Of a stretch of 64,000 nucleotides of DNA, positions 26,630-36,213 are shown one piece after another; the stretch's first letter is position 1; each line of letters opens with the position of its first letter. This DNA comes from Paenirhizobium selenitireducens ATCC BAA-1503. Its GTDB lineage: Bacteria; Pseudomonadota; Alphaproteobacteria; Rhizobiales; Rhizobiaceae. The stretch is taken from NCBI RefSeq assembly GCF_000518785.1, contig NZ_JAEG01000010.1, positions 1 to 64,000 of the forward strand. The letters run 5' to 3'. The notes under the pieces are model-generated. The model was given only the letters and a program-made list of their open reading frames with translations, was not told the DNA's origin and searched no databases. The translations under genes were made by a program, and so were the position numbers.

Positions 26630-29600
26630 GTGGCCGTTCCGCATTTCTCTGTCAGCATCGTCGCCCGGGGTGCCGGCCGCAGTGCCGTCATGTCGGCAGC
26701 CTACCGGCATTGCGCGAGGATGGATTATGAGCGGGAAGGCCGGACGGTCGATTACCGCGCCAAGCAGGGTTTGGCTCACGAGGAGTTCGCGCTGCCGGTC
26801 GATGCCCCGCAATGGCTGCGGGCCATGATCGCCGACCGCTCTGTCTCCGGGGCATCGGAAGCCTTCTGGAACAGGGTCGAGGCCTTCGAGAGGCGGTCTG
26901 ATGCGCAGCTCGCCAAGGACGTCACCATGGCATTGCCGCTCGAGCTCTCGCGTGAACAGAACATCGCCCTGGTCAGGGATTTCGTCGAGCGCCATATCAC
27001 AGCGAGGGGCATGGTGGCCGACTGGGTGATCCATGACAATCCGGGCAATCCGCATGTGCATCTGATGATGACCTTGCGACCGCTGACGGTGGACGGGTTC
27101 GGGCAGAAGAAGGTCGCCTTGGCCGGAGAGGACGGCCAACCGCTTCGCAATGATGCCGGCAGAATTGTCTACGCGCTGTGGGCCGGCGGCACGGACGATT
27201 TCAACATCTTTCGCGAGGGCTGGTTTGCCTGCCAGAACCGGCATCTGGCGCTTGGCGGTCTCGACATCCGTGTCGATGGCCGCTCTTTTGAAAAACAGGG
27301 CATCGAGCTCACGCCCACCGTCCATCTCGGTGTCGGGGCAAAGGCGATCGAGCGCAAGACAACTGAGCGCGATGAGGTTCTTTCGCTCGAAAGGCGTAAC
27401 CTCCAGGAAGAGCGCCGGGCGCAGAATGCGCGCCGCATCGAGCGCCGTCCGGAAATCGTACTCGACCTGATCACCCGGGAAAAGAGTGTGTTCGACACCC
27501 GGGATGTGGCCAAGGTCCTGCACCGCTATATCGACGATGCGGTCCTCTTCCAGAACCTGATGGTGCGTATCCTGCGAAGCCCCGAGACATTGCGTCTAAC
27601 GCGTGAACGGATCGAGCTTGTCACCGGCGTCCGGGCGCCGGCGAAGTACACGACCCGGGCGCTTATCCGCCTTGAGGCCCGGATGGGATCGCAGTCGCTC
27701 TGGCTTGGTCGCCAGTCCTCGCATGGCGTGCGGGACGCGGTGCTGGAACAGAGTTTTGATCGCCATGCCCGCTTGTCTGAGGAGCAGCGAACGGCAATCG
27801 CCCATGTCTCAGGACCTGAGCGGATCGCTGCGGTGATCGGCCGTGCGGGGGCCGGCAAGACCACCATGATGAAGGCAGCCCGCGAGGCCTGGGAAACTGC
27901 CGGATATCGCGTGGTCGGTGGGGCACTGGCCGGCAAAGCCGCCGAAGGTCTCTCGAGCGAAGCGGGCATTGCCTCGCGCACGCTGTCTTCCTGGGAGCTG
28001 GCCTGGAGCAAGGGCAAAAACCAGCTCGACGACAGGACCATTTTCGTGCTGGACGAGGCCGGCATGGTGTCGTCCGGGCAGATGGGGCTGATCGTCGACA
28101 CCGTCACCCGGTCCGGCGCCAAGCTGGTTCTGGTCGGCGATCCCGAACAGCTGCAGCCGATCGAGGCGGGTGCGCCGTTCCGCGCCATCACTGAGCGGAT
28201 CGGCTATGCCGAGCTCGAAACCATCTATCGCCAGCGCGCGCAGTGGATGCGCGACGCCTCGCTTGATCTGGCGCGTGGCAGGGTCGGCAAGGCGGTGGAA
28301 ACCTATCGCTCCCACGGGAGACTGATCGGTGCCGAGCTGAAGGACCAGGCGGTGAGCCAACTCGTCGCCCACTGGAACCGCGATTATGATCCGGCAAAAA
28401 CCTCGCTGATCCTCGCGCATCTCAGACGCGATGTGGCGATGCTGAATGAGATGGCGCGTGCGAAACTCGTCGAGCGCGGCATGGTCACAGAGGGGTCTGT
28501 CTTTAAAACGGAGGATGGCGATCGCCTGTTTGCCGCCGGCGACCAGATCGTCTTCCTGAAAAACGAAACCTCGCTTGGCGTGAAGAACGGCATGCTGGCC
28601 AAGGTCGTGGAAGCGGCACCGAACCGCATCACCGCCGAGATCGCAGAGGGCGAACACCGCCGACGGGTCGTCGTCGAGAGCCGCTTCTATGGCAATCTCG
28701 ATCACGGCTACGCAACCACGATCCACAAGGCCCAGGGCGCGACGGTCGATCGGGTAAAGGTGCTCGCCTCGCTCTCGCTCGACCGCCATCTGGTCTATGT
28801 CGCCATGACCCGCCACCGCGAGGATCTCGCGGTCTACTACGGCCGCCGCTCCTTTTCCAAGGCCGGCGGCCTCATCCCCATCCTGTCGCGCAGGAATGCC
28901 AAGGAGACGACGCTCGACTATGAGAGAGGCGCACTCTACGGCCAGGCACTGCGCTTTGCCGAAGCCCGCGGTCTGCATCTCGTCCACGTGGCGCGAACGC
29001 TGGTGCGCGACCGGCTGGAATGGACGGTCCGCCAAAAACAGAAACTCGTTGATCTGGCAAGCCGCCTGGCGGTCTTCGGTGCCAGGCTCGGCCTTCTCCC
29101 CCTCGCGAAGACCAACCCGTTCCAGCAATCGATCCAGGACCTCGCCAAGGAGGCAAAGCCCATGGTTGGCGGCATCACGACATTTGCCAAGACGCTTGAA
29201 CAGGTGGTGGCTGACAAGCTCGAAGCCGACACCGTCCTGAAACGGCAGTGGGAGGATGTGTCGACCCGCTTCCGTCTTGTCTATGCAGCGCCGGAGGCCG
29301 CCTTCAAGGCGATCAATATCGATGCGATGCTGACGAATGAGCCTCTCGCCAGATCGACGCTGGCGAGGCTTGCCGCGGAGCCCGAGCACTTCGGCAGGCT
29401 GAAGGGCAAGACTGGTCTCATTGTCACTCGCACGGATAGACAGGATCGCCAGCGCGCCGAGAAGAACGCTCCCATCCTCGTCGAAAGTCTTGAGAATTAT
29501 CTGCGCCTGAGGGAGGGCGCCGAGCGGCTCTACCGGGGAGAAGAGCTTGTCCGGCGCCAGGCGCTGTCGATCGACATTCCGGCGCTCTCGGCCCGCGCCG

Positions 29601-29953
29601 GTGACGTGCTCGAGCGCGTGCGCGATGCGATCGATCGAAACGATCTGCCCTCAGCATTGGCCTTCGCCCTGGCCGACCGACAGATCAAGGTCGAGCTCGA
29701 CCGTTTTGCCAAGGCGGTTTGCGAACGGTTCGGCGAGCGGACCTTCCTGACGATGGCCGCGGGAGATGCCGATGGCGAAACGTTCCAGAGGATAACCTTG
29801 GGCATGGCACCGGGCCAGAAGGCGCAGGTGCAGCAGGCCTGGAGCGCCATGCGCGCGGTCCAGAGGCTTGCCGCGCACGAGCGCACGGCACTTGCCCTGG
29901 AGCAGGCCGAGGCTCTCAGACAGACCAGGGCATTGGGGCTTTCACTGGAATGA
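26630..29953 (+). CDS. traA: Relaxase-helicase TraA (Ti type, MobQ-like)
   Basis: Nicks oriT and unwinds the transferred strand. The 1107-residue protein has an N-terminal MobA/MobL relaxase (VSIVARGAGRSAVMSAAYRH; metal triad region HDNPGNPHVHL with H135, H142 and H144). A RecD-like helicase follows, with Walker A GRAGAGKTT at about 403-411, VLDEAGMVSS and a late HKAQGATVDRV, and then a long C-terminal region. The start is GTG 26630, eight bases after AAGGAG; the upstream in-frame extension covers oriT. The stop overlaps traF. Confidence 0.95.
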   Translation: MAVPHFSVSIVARGAGRSAVMSAAYRHCARMDYEREGRTVDYRAKQGLAHEEFALPVDAPQWLRAMIADRSVSGASEAFWNRVEAFERRSDAQLAKDVTMALPLELSREQNIALVRDFVERHITARGMVADWVIHDNPGNPHVHLMMTLRPLTVDGFGQKKVALAGEDGQPLRNDAGRIVYALWAGGTDDFNIFREGWFACQNRHLALGGLDIRVDGRSFEKQGIELTPTVHLGVGAKAIERKTTERDEVLSLERRNLQEERRAQNARRIERRPEIVLDLITREKSVFDTRDVAKVLHRYIDDAVLFQNLMVRILRSPETLRLTRERIELVTGVRAPAKYTTRALIRLEARMGSQSLWLGRQSSHGVRDAVLEQSFDRHARLSEEQRTAIAHVSGPERIAAVIGRAGAGKTTMMKAAREAWETAGYRVVGGALAGKAAEGLSSEAGIASRTLSSWELAWSKGKNQLDDRTIFVLDEAGMVSSGQMGLIVDTVTRSGAKLVLVGDPEQLQPIEAGAPFRAITERIGYAELETIYRQRAQWMRDASLDLARGRVGKAVETYRSHGRLIGAELKDQAVSQLVAHWNRDYDPAKTSLILAHLRRDVAMLNEMARAKLVERGMVTEGSVFKTEDGDRLFAAGDQIVFLKNETSLGVKNGMLAKVVEAAPNRITAEIAEGEHRRRVVVESRFYGNLDHGYATTIHKAQGATVDRVKVLASLSLDRHLVYVAMTRHREDLAVYYGRRSFSKAGGLIPILSRRNAKETTLDYERGALYGQALRFAEARGLHLVHVARTLVRDRLEWTVRQKQKLVDLASRLAVFGARLGLLPLAKTNPFQQSIQDLAKEAKPMVGGITTFAKTLEQVVADKLEADTVLKRQWEDVSTRFRLVYAAPEAAFKAINIDAMLTNEPLARSTLARLAAEPEHFGRLKGKTGLIVTRTDRQDRQRAEKNAPILVESLENYLRLREGAERLYRGEELVRRQALSIDIPALSARAGDVLERVRDAIDRNDLPSALAFALADRQIKVELDRFAKAVCERFGERTFLTMAAGDADGETFQRITLGMAPGQKAQVQQAWSAMRAVQRLAAHERTALALEQAEALRQTRALGLSLE

Positions 29954-30516
29954 AGACGTTTGCGCCCACCGACGGTCACCTTCGAACCAGGGCTAAGAGG
30001 GTCCTTGCCATCTTGGTCCTTGCAGCACTTGGGCTCGCCATTTTCTGTGCGGTGGCATTTTTCGGCGGCTACAGGATCAACATGACCCCCAGCGCGCCGC
30101 TCGGGCTCTGGCGGATCAGGCCGGTCGGCCGGCCGGCCGCGGTGGGTGACCTCGTCTTCATCTGCCCACCCGACACCCCTGAAATCCGTATCGGGCGTGA
30201 GAGATCCTACCTGCGGGCCGGCCTGTGCGCCGGCGGTGTCGCGCCGCTGATCAAGACCGTCATTGCCACGGCCGGGCAGAGGGTCGAAGTCGGACAGGAC
30301 ATCCGCGTCGATGGCATCGTCATCGCCCATTCGACCATCGCGAAGGCCGATGCAAAGGGACGCCCCTTGTCTGCCCATCCCGGCGGCGTGGTCCCGGACG
30401 GTTTCGTGCTTCTCCATTCCAGCTTCGAGACCTCCTACGATTCCCGCTATTTTGGTCCCCTGCCCGCTTCCGGCGTTCTCGGGCTGGCGCAGGAGGTACT
30501 GACCCATGCGCCGTGA
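29950..30516 (+). CDS. traF: TraF, signal-peptidase-like pilin maturation protease
   Basis: A 188-residue S26-family protein that processes and cyclises the TrbC pilin in related systems. One N-terminal membrane anchor (ILVLAALGLAIFCAVAFFGGY) is followed by the catalytic Ser region NMTPSAPLGLW and a later GVAPLIKTVIATAGQRV strand bearing the lysine. It starts on an ATGA overlap with traA and overlaps traB by 11 bases, giving traA-traF-traB. Confidence 0.92.
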   Translation: MKTFAPTDGHLRTRAKRVLAILVLAALGLAIFCAVAFFGGYRINMTPSAPLGLWRIRPVGRPAAVGDLVFICPPDTPEIRIGRERSYLRAGLCAGGVAPLIKTVIATAGQRVEVGQDIRVDGIVIAHSTIAKADAKGRPLSAHPGGVVPDGFVLLHSSFETSYDSRYFGPLPASGVLGLAQEVLTHAP

Positions 30517-31669
30517 GGGGATCCGGACACTGGTGCTACCGGCGTTCGCCGCTATCGCCGGCTGGGTCGCATGGAGCGGTCTTGTCCTGCTTCTTCCAGT
30601 CGCGCTCGCCTTTCCGGTCCTCTGGTCGCTCGCGCAAAGCAGGCGGACTGCGGCGCTCGTGTCGGCCGCTTATTTTCTGGCGGCGTCGCGGGGGCTGCCC
30701 CAAGGGATCGCCGCCTTCTATCAGTCGGATCTGTGGCCCGGATTGCTGCTCTGGCTCGTGGCGTCGGTGAGCTTCGTCATGGTTCACGCCCTGCTCTGGA
30801 CACCAAGCCAGGGACGGCGGCCCCTTCGCTATCTGCTTGCCTGCCTGCTCACGGCAATTCCGCCGTTTGGCATCACCGGATGGGCGCATCCGATCACGTC
30901 CGCAGGTGTAGTGTTTCCGGAATGGGGGTGGTGGGGGCTTGCCGCAACAACTGCCGGCCTGATGGGACTGACGTCCCGCATCAGGCCGGCGGTCACAATT
31001 TTGCTCGCTGGATTCTGGCTCTGGTCCGCCGCATTCTGGACCATGCCCAAAATACCAGTGGGTTGGCAGGGTGTCGATCTCGACCTTGGCGCCTCGCTTG
31101 GGCGCGATGCTGGTCTAACCCGGCAGCGAGCCCTGATTGCGATCGCGCAAGAACGAGCAGCGGCCGGCATCGGGACTGTTCTGCTTCCGGAAAGCGCAAT
31201 CGGCAGCTGGACGCCGACGGTCGAGCGGTTGTGGACGACGGCTCTTGAGGATCGGCCCTTGATCGTGCTTGCCGGTGCGGTGGTCATCACGCCTCATGGG
31301 TACGACAATGTTCTGGTCGCGGTCTCTCAGATCGGCGGACGGATCCTCTATCTCGAGCGCATGCCGGTGCCCGGATCGATGTGGCAGCCCTGGCGATCAT
31401 GGATGGGCGTCAGTGGCGGTGTGCGGGCGAATGTCTTTTCAAACCCCGTCGTCGATCTGGGCGGCCGCAAGCTTGCGCCGCTCATCTGCTACGAAATGCT
31501 TCTTGTCTGGCCGGTCCTGCACTCCATGCTGTACGATCCGGACATAATCGTCGCCGTTGGCAACGGCTGGTGGACGGTCGGCACATCCATCGTATCCATC
31601 CAGCGCGCCAGCGCCACCGCTTGGGCGCATCTCTTTGGCAAACCCCTCGTTCTGGCTTTTAATACCTGA
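30506..31669 (+). CDS. traB: TraB, Ti-type transfer enhancer (nitrilase-like membrane protein)
   Basis: A 387-residue protein with about six membrane segments in the first 180 residues. A C-terminal nitrilase/apolipoprotein-acyltransferase-like domain has the glutamate in VLLPESAIG and the cysteine in LICYEMLLVWP. Ti-type TraB increases transfer efficiency; its substrate is unknown. In Ti plasmids traH usually follows; here the operon ends and a convergent lysR gene begins after 42 bases. Confidence 0.9.
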   Translation: MRREGIRTLVLPAFAAIAGWVAWSGLVLLLPVALAFPVLWSLAQSRRTAALVSAAYFLAASRGLPQGIAAFYQSDLWPGLLLWLVASVSFVMVHALLWTPSQGRRPLRYLLACLLTAIPPFGITGWAHPITSAGVVFPEWGWWGLAATTAGLMGLTSRIRPAVTILLAGFWLWSAAFWTMPKIPVGWQGVDLDLGASLGRDAGLTRQRALIAIAQERAAAGIGTVLLPESAIGSWTPTVERLWTTALEDRPLIVLAGAVVITPHGYDNVLVAVSQIGGRILYLERMPVPGSMWQPWRSWMGVSGGVRANVFSNPVVDLGGRKLAPLICYEMLLVWPVLHSMLYDPDIIVAVGNGWWTVGTSIVSIQRASATAWAHLFGKPLVLAFNT

Positions 31670-31711
31670 CAGCCCCTGGCGCGCGGGACCATAGGAGGGA
31701 CCGCCCTTCCC

Positions 31712-32602
31712 TCACCTGCCCGGTCGTGCGAGCGACCTGGCAATGTCGATGATGTCGTCACGCGCCGCCGTCGGATCCTCCTTGTTCCAGGCAACCCCAA
31801 GCCCGATCCTGAAATCGATGCCCCGAACCTTCTTCAGGACGATATCACGATCAGGAAGCTCGGCCGTCCATTCCGGGGCAAAGCCGACTCCGAGACCGGC
31901 CGACACCAGCGAGATCAACGCGAAGGTGTCGTCGCAGGTGTAGGCGACATTGCCGGTCAGATCATGCTCATCGAACTTTTCCGCGAAATACCGCTCGGTG
32001 AAGGAGAGGTTCTGCCGCTTGAACCCGATGATCTTCTGGTCGCGCAGATCCGAGACAGAGACCTCGTCGAGACCGGCCAGCGGATTGTCCTGCCCTACCG
32101 CCAGCAGGTAGCGCTCATGCGCAATGGAGAAGAAGCGCAACGAACCGATGTTCTCGACCGGCCGGATGAAGCCGAGGTTGATGCGGCCGCATTCCAGCTG
32201 GCGGATGATGTCGCTGGTCGAGCCATTGGAGACATGCAGGCGGATATCGGGGTACTTCCGGCCAATGCGCGACAGGAACGCCGGCAGCACGCCGGTGGTC
32301 GCCGGATAGATGGTTCCGATCCTGATCTCGCGCACCGTCTTGCCGGCAACGGATCGCGCCATCTCGGCCGAGAGCTCCAGATCACTCAGCATCCGGACAC
32401 AGCGATCGTAGAACACCTCCCCTGCTCTGGTCAGTTCCACACGTCGCGTCGAGCGCAGCAGCAACTGCACCCCCAGAGACTTCTCCAGCGCCTGCACCTG
32501 CGTGCTGAGCGCCGGCTGGGCGATGTTCACCCGCATGGCGGCACGGCCGAAGTGCAGTTCTTCGGCAACCGCCACGAAGTAGGAAAGTTGGCGGATTTCC
32601 AT
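31712..32602 (-). CDS. LysR-family transcriptional regulator
   Basis: A 296-residue regulator with an N-terminal winged helix-turn-helix (LSYFVAVAEELHFGRAAMRVNIAQPALSTQVQALEKSLG) and a periplasmic-binding-like effector domain from about residue 90. It sits at the junction of traB and the metabolic insert, divergent to the small XRE gene and the ABC transporter. It is the natural candidate for controlling the importer in response to substrate (inference from position). Confidence 0.92.
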   Translation of the reverse strand: MEIRQLSYFVAVAEELHFGRAAMRVNIAQPALSTQVQALEKSLGVQLLLRSTRRVELTRAGEVFYDRCVRMLSDLELSAEMARSVAGKTVREIRIGTIYPATTGVLPAFLSRIGRKYPDIRLHVSNGSTSDIIRQLECGRINLGFIRPVENIGSLRFFSIAHERYLLAVGQDNPLAGLDEVSVSDLRDQKIIGFKRQNLSFTERYFAEKFDEHDLTGNVAYTCDDTFALISLVSAGLGVGFAPEWTAELPDRDIVLKKVRGIDFRIGLGVAWNKEDPTAARDDIIDIARSLARPGR

Positions 32603-32804
32603 GACGCACCTTCTGCGCTCGATCGAGCGCAGCCCAACAAAAGAGCGCTACCGTAATGGCCACAAAGAGCCGCTGCTGCAATGCACAGCGAATCCATACC
32701 GGCCGCCAATCATTGCAACCGGAGCAATCAAAAGATAACTTAAGAGCACATAGCATCCATTAATTTCGTTTTCAATACTGAACTTTCGAAAAAAGAAGGT
32801 TACG

Positions 32805-33047
32805 TTGATAAAATCCGCCCAATGCCGCGCAGCACGAGCCCTGCTGGACTGGACACAGAACGACTTGGCCAGTCGTACGGCCATCAGTGCAGTGTCCATC
32901 CGAGCGTTTGAGCGAGGTGGAGAAATGCGTGAGAGTAACCTCAGACTACTTCGTCTAACCTTTGAGGCTGCCGGCATCGTCTTTGAAGAGGAGGGCGAGA
33001 TGGTTCGAGGCGGAATTGGGGTGCGCCTGAAGGCGAGTAATCCCTAG
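32805..33047 (+). CDS. Small XRE-like DNA-binding protein
   Basis: An 80-residue protein with a compact helix-turn-helix (CRAARALLDWTQNDLASRTAISAVSIRAFERG) and a tail LRLTFEAAGIVFEEEGE. This form is common in alphaproteobacteria as a stand-alone regulator. It lies 200 bases from the divergent lysR and 409 bases before the ABC transporter. Confidence 0.75.
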   Translation: MIKSAQCRAARALLDWTQNDLASRTAISAVSIRAFERGGEMRESNLRLLRLTFEAAGIVFEEEGEMVRGGIGVRLKASNP

Positions 33048-33456
33048 GGTAAATTTCACCCCCCCCCACATTCCCCTTTGCCCCATAAGCCGCCGTTTCA
33101 TGCGCTAGTCGGTCGTGACCGTTTTGGGGCCGGCGGCGGTCTGTCCGCTGCTAACATGCCCGAGAAGTAGAGCGGACATGTGATGCCGTTGTGCCACGAT
33201 TTGGGTTCGCGGCAGATGTCGCGGACACCAGTTCCGAAGCAGGGAGCAAGTCTGCGCCGTTCTCGCGGCAGCGCGCGCACGGTTCTCCGCTGCAGGTTGA
33301 TCAATGGGGAGCACGAGGCTGCCACTGCCCTTGATCGCCCGGCCCACGCATTTCATACACGTTGCGCATGAATCCTCCCCGATAGCTATTGGACGCTGCA
33401 GTGTCCAGGCTTCACCATCGCTCCGGGAACAATCTTAAAAAGAGCGAGAAAAATTC
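33048..33456 (+). other. 409-base gap before the ABC transporter
   Basis: No gene is recognised. A run of nine C (33059-33067) follows the XRE stop. The stretch just upstream of 33457 (GGGAACAATCTTAAAAAGAGCGAG) is relatively AT-rich and probably holds the transporter promoter. Short minus-strand frames at 33098-33356 have no coding character. Confidence 0.5.
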
Positions 33457-34503
33457 ATGAAAACAACGCGATGCTCAATCGTGCTTCTGTCGCTGGCCCT
33501 TGTGGGACAGGCTGAGCCGCTTCATGCCGAAACCCTTGTCCTCAACAGCTATGGCGGGCCTTACGAGCAGATCATCCGCGAAAGGATCATCGAGCCCTTC
33601 GTCAAGGCATTCGGCATCGAAGTCGTCTATGATGCGGTGGGTTCCTCTTCGCAGGACTATGCCAAGATCAAGGCGACGGCCGGGCGCCCCGGCTTCGACG
33701 TCGTCGTCATGACCGCATCGCAGGCGCTGCAGGGCTGCAAGGAAGGTCTGCTGGAAAAGCTCGATGTGGCGCGCATCCCCAATCTGGCGGCGCTTGCCCC
33801 GAGTATCGCGGCCGTGGCCGGCCCCTGCGGCGCGGTCCACGAGATCCAGTACATGTCGCTGCTGTATCGAACCGACCACTTGTCCCAGGCGCCGACGTCA
33901 TGGAACGCGCTCATGGCGCCCGAACTGAAGGACAGGGTGGTTCTTCCGACGTTCCAGAACGTCATGGCGGTGGATCTTCTTCAGGTCATGTCGGTGATCA
34001 ATGGCGGCGGTCTTGTCGACGATCTCGATCCGGGCTTCGCCGCGATGGCCAGGCTCGCCGAACAGTCGATCGGCTTCGAGCAATCCTCGGCAATCCTCGA
34101 GAGCTACATCAAGGACGGGACGGTCTGGGCCATGCCCTTCTGGAACGGGCGGGCCCAGTTGCTGGTCGATGCCGGTGAGCCGGTCGATTATGTTCGGCCA
34201 AAGGAAGGCACCATCCCGCTGATCGCCACGCTCAGCATTCCGGCCGGGGCCGAAAACAAATCCGCCGCGCTGAAGTTCATCAATTTCTTCCTCGAAAAGT
34301 CGAGCCAGGAAGCCTGGGTGTCCGGCTACAAGGTGGGCAGCGCCCGTGCCGATATCGAGGTGCCGGAAGCGCTTCGTGAACGGCAGATCACGACCGAAGC
34401 CGATCTGAAGACCCTGCTTCTGCCGGACCTCGCAATTGTCGCTGAGCGCCTGCCGGATTGGGCAGATCGCTGGGAGCGCGAAGTCGTGCCCGCGGCGAAC
34501 TGA
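33457..34503 (+). CDS. ABC transporter substrate-binding protein (polyamine type)
   Basis: A periplasmic binding protein of 348 residues related to PotD/PotF. A signal peptide (MKTTRCSIVLLSLALVGQ, cleavage after LHA) is followed by LVLNSYGGPYEQIIRERII, the usual opening of the mature family. Midway come DVVVMTASQALQGCKEG and TVWAMPFWNGRAQLLVDAG. It captures a small, probably nitrogen-rich solute for the permeases encoded next. It is the first gene of a four-gene importer. Confidence 0.92.
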   Translation: MKTTRCSIVLLSLALVGQAEPLHAETLVLNSYGGPYEQIIRERIIEPFVKAFGIEVVYDAVGSSSQDYAKIKATAGRPGFDVVVMTASQALQGCKEGLLEKLDVARIPNLAALAPSIAAVAGPCGAVHEIQYMSLLYRTDHLSQAPTSWNALMAPELKDRVVLPTFQNVMAVDLLQVMSVINGGGLVDDLDPGFAAMARLAEQSIGFEQSSAILESYIKDGTVWAMPFWNGRAQLLVDAGEPVDYVRPKEGTIPLIATLSIPAGAENKSAALKFINFFLEKSSQEAWVSGYKVGSARADIEVPEALRERQITTEADLKTLLLPDLAIVAERLPDWADRWEREVVPAAN

Positions 34504-34510
34504 GAGGGCC

Positions 34511-35413
34511 ATGATGAATACTCTTGTCCTCAAGCTTCCCGCGGCCTCCGTCCGCGGGGATGGCAGGTCGCACCTCTACGGCGCCCTGTCTCCATCCCTG
34601 TTCGTGCTCGGCCTCTTCTTTGCCCTTCCGATGGGGCTGATGATCGGCATCAGCTTTTCCGACGCCACGTCGGGCGCCCCGTCCCTTGCCAATTACCATC
34701 GGTTTCTCACCGACGGTCTTTCTCTTGCCGGAATTGGCCGCACGGCACTGATGTCGCTGCTGGTGGCAGTCAGCGTGACGATACTCGGCTATCCGGTCGC
34801 CTATTTCCTGGCGCGCAGCAAAGGCCGGACCAGGGCGATCGTCTTTGCGCTGGCGCTGGCACCGGAACTTGCCGGCGTGGTCCTGCGCACCTACGGCTGG
34901 TTGATCATTCTGGAGGACAGGGGCTTCATCAATGACGCGCTCCTGCATCTTGGCATGATCAGCGCGCCATTGCCCCTGTCGAAGAATCTCTTCGCCGTCG
35001 TCGTGGGACTGACGCATGTCGTGCTGCCCTTCGGCATCCTCTCGCTGATGACGAGCATCCAGGGCATCGACCCCAATCTGGAACGGGCAGCACAAATGCT
35101 GGGCGCCTCGCGTGCTTCGGTGATCCGGCATGTCGTCCTGCCGCTCTCCGTGCCCGGAATCGTCAGTTCTCTGCTGATCTCGTTCACCATGGCGGCCAGC
35201 GCCTATGCCACACCGGCCCTTCTCGGCGGCTCCGGCTTCAAGGTTCTGGCGACGATGGTCTACGAACAGGTGCTTTTCTACGTCAACTGGCCTTTCGCGG
35301 CGGTGCTTGCCAATGCGCTGCTGCTGATGATGCTCACGGTTTCCTTCATCGGTATCCGATTTGAGGCGCGCAGGCGCGCCGTGCGGAACGGCCGCTCAGG
35401 AGATGCGTCATGA
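34511..35413 (+). CDS. ABC transporter permease (PotB-like)
   Basis: A 300-residue inner-membrane permease with six predicted membrane helices and the cytoplasmic coupling loop typical of importers (RAAQMLGASRASVIRHVVLPLSVPG, near 195-220). ATG 34511 follows GAGAGG and lies seven bases after the binding-protein stop. It forms the channel with the next gene's product; the stop overlaps that start by four bases. Confidence 0.92.
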   Translation: MMNTLVLKLPAASVRGDGRSHLYGALSPSLFVLGLFFALPMGLMIGISFSDATSGAPSLANYHRFLTDGLSLAGIGRTALMSLLVAVSVTILGYPVAYFLARSKGRTRAIVFALALAPELAGVVLRTYGWLIILEDRGFINDALLHLGMISAPLPLSKNLFAVVVGLTHVVLPFGILSLMTSIQGIDPNLERAAQMLGASRASVIRHVVLPLSVPGIVSSLLISFTMAASAYATPALLGGSGFKVLATMVYEQVLFYVNWPFAAVLANALLLMMLTVSFIGIRFEARRRAVRNGRSGDAS

Positions 35414-36213
35414 ACAGGATCACCGGCATTCTATTCTGGCTGGCGCTGCTTGCCGTACTCGCCTTCATCACATTGCCGATTGTCGTGGTCGTCGCGGCCT
35501 CGCTCAGTCCGACGTCCGCAGTTTCATTCGATCCCTCGCAATGGACGTTGCGCTGGTATGCGGATCTCGCCTCTCCGCGCTGGCTCGAGCCGTTCCTGCT
35601 GAGCGTGCAGGTGGCCGCCGCCGTGGCAGCGATAAGCGGAGTTCTCGGACTGCTTGCCGCCTATGCGCTCGTCTATGAGCGCCTTTCCGGCAGCGACGCG
35701 ATCATGGCCTTTCTTCTGTCGCCCCTTTCCGTGCCGCAGATCGTGAAGGGGGTCGCCATCGTGCTGTTCCTCTCGCAGGTCGGTCTTCAGGGCCTGCTCG
35801 GCACGCCAGCCCTCATTGCGGCACACGTCGTCCTGGCCCTGCCTTTCGTCACGCGAATGGTCGCGACCTCGATCGCCAATTTCGATCGGGGTCTGGATCG
35901 CGCGGCGCAAATCCTGGGGGCCAGCAAGCCGCAGCGGTTGGTCCATGTCCTGCTCCCGATGGTCAAGCCGGGTGTGCTTTCCGGCGTCACCTTCGCCTTC
36001 ATCATCTCCTTCAACAACATTCCGCTCTCGGTCTTCCTCGTGAGGCCCGGCGACACGACCCTGCCGATCACCGTGATCAACTATCTCGAATACAGCCTTG
36101 ATCCGGTGCTGGCGGCCGTCAACGTCGCGTCGATGTTCTTCATCCTCGCGGCAATCTTTACCTTCGAAAAGGTCGGCGGCTTCTCCGCCCAGATCCATGG
36201 TGGCAGCAAATGA
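35410..36213 (+). CDS. ABC transporter permease (PotC-like)
   Basis: A 267-residue second permease with six membrane helices and the EAA-type loop RAAQILGASKPQRLVHVLLPMVKPG. It overlaps both neighbours by four bases (ATGA), so the channel subunits and ATPase are translated together. The PotC-like features are the short N-terminus and the conserved SFNNIPLSVFL segment before the last helices. Confidence 0.92.
   Translation: MNRITGILFWLALLAVLAFITLPIVVVVAASLSPTSAVSFDPSQWTLRWYADLASPRWLEPFLLSVQVAAAVAAISGVLGLLAAYALVYERLSGSDAIMAFLLSPLSVPQIVKGVAIVLFLSQVGLQGLLGTPALIAAHVVLALPFVTRMVATSIANFDRGLDRAAQILGASKPQRLVHVLLPMVKPGVLSGVTFAFIISFNNIPLSVFLVRPGDTTLPITVINYLEYSLDPVLAAVNVASMFFILAAIFTFEKVGGFSAQIHGGSK

Noticed and set aside
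27809..29389. A 526-codon minus-strand frame.
   Set aside because: Opposite traA, which has clear relaxase and helicase motifs.
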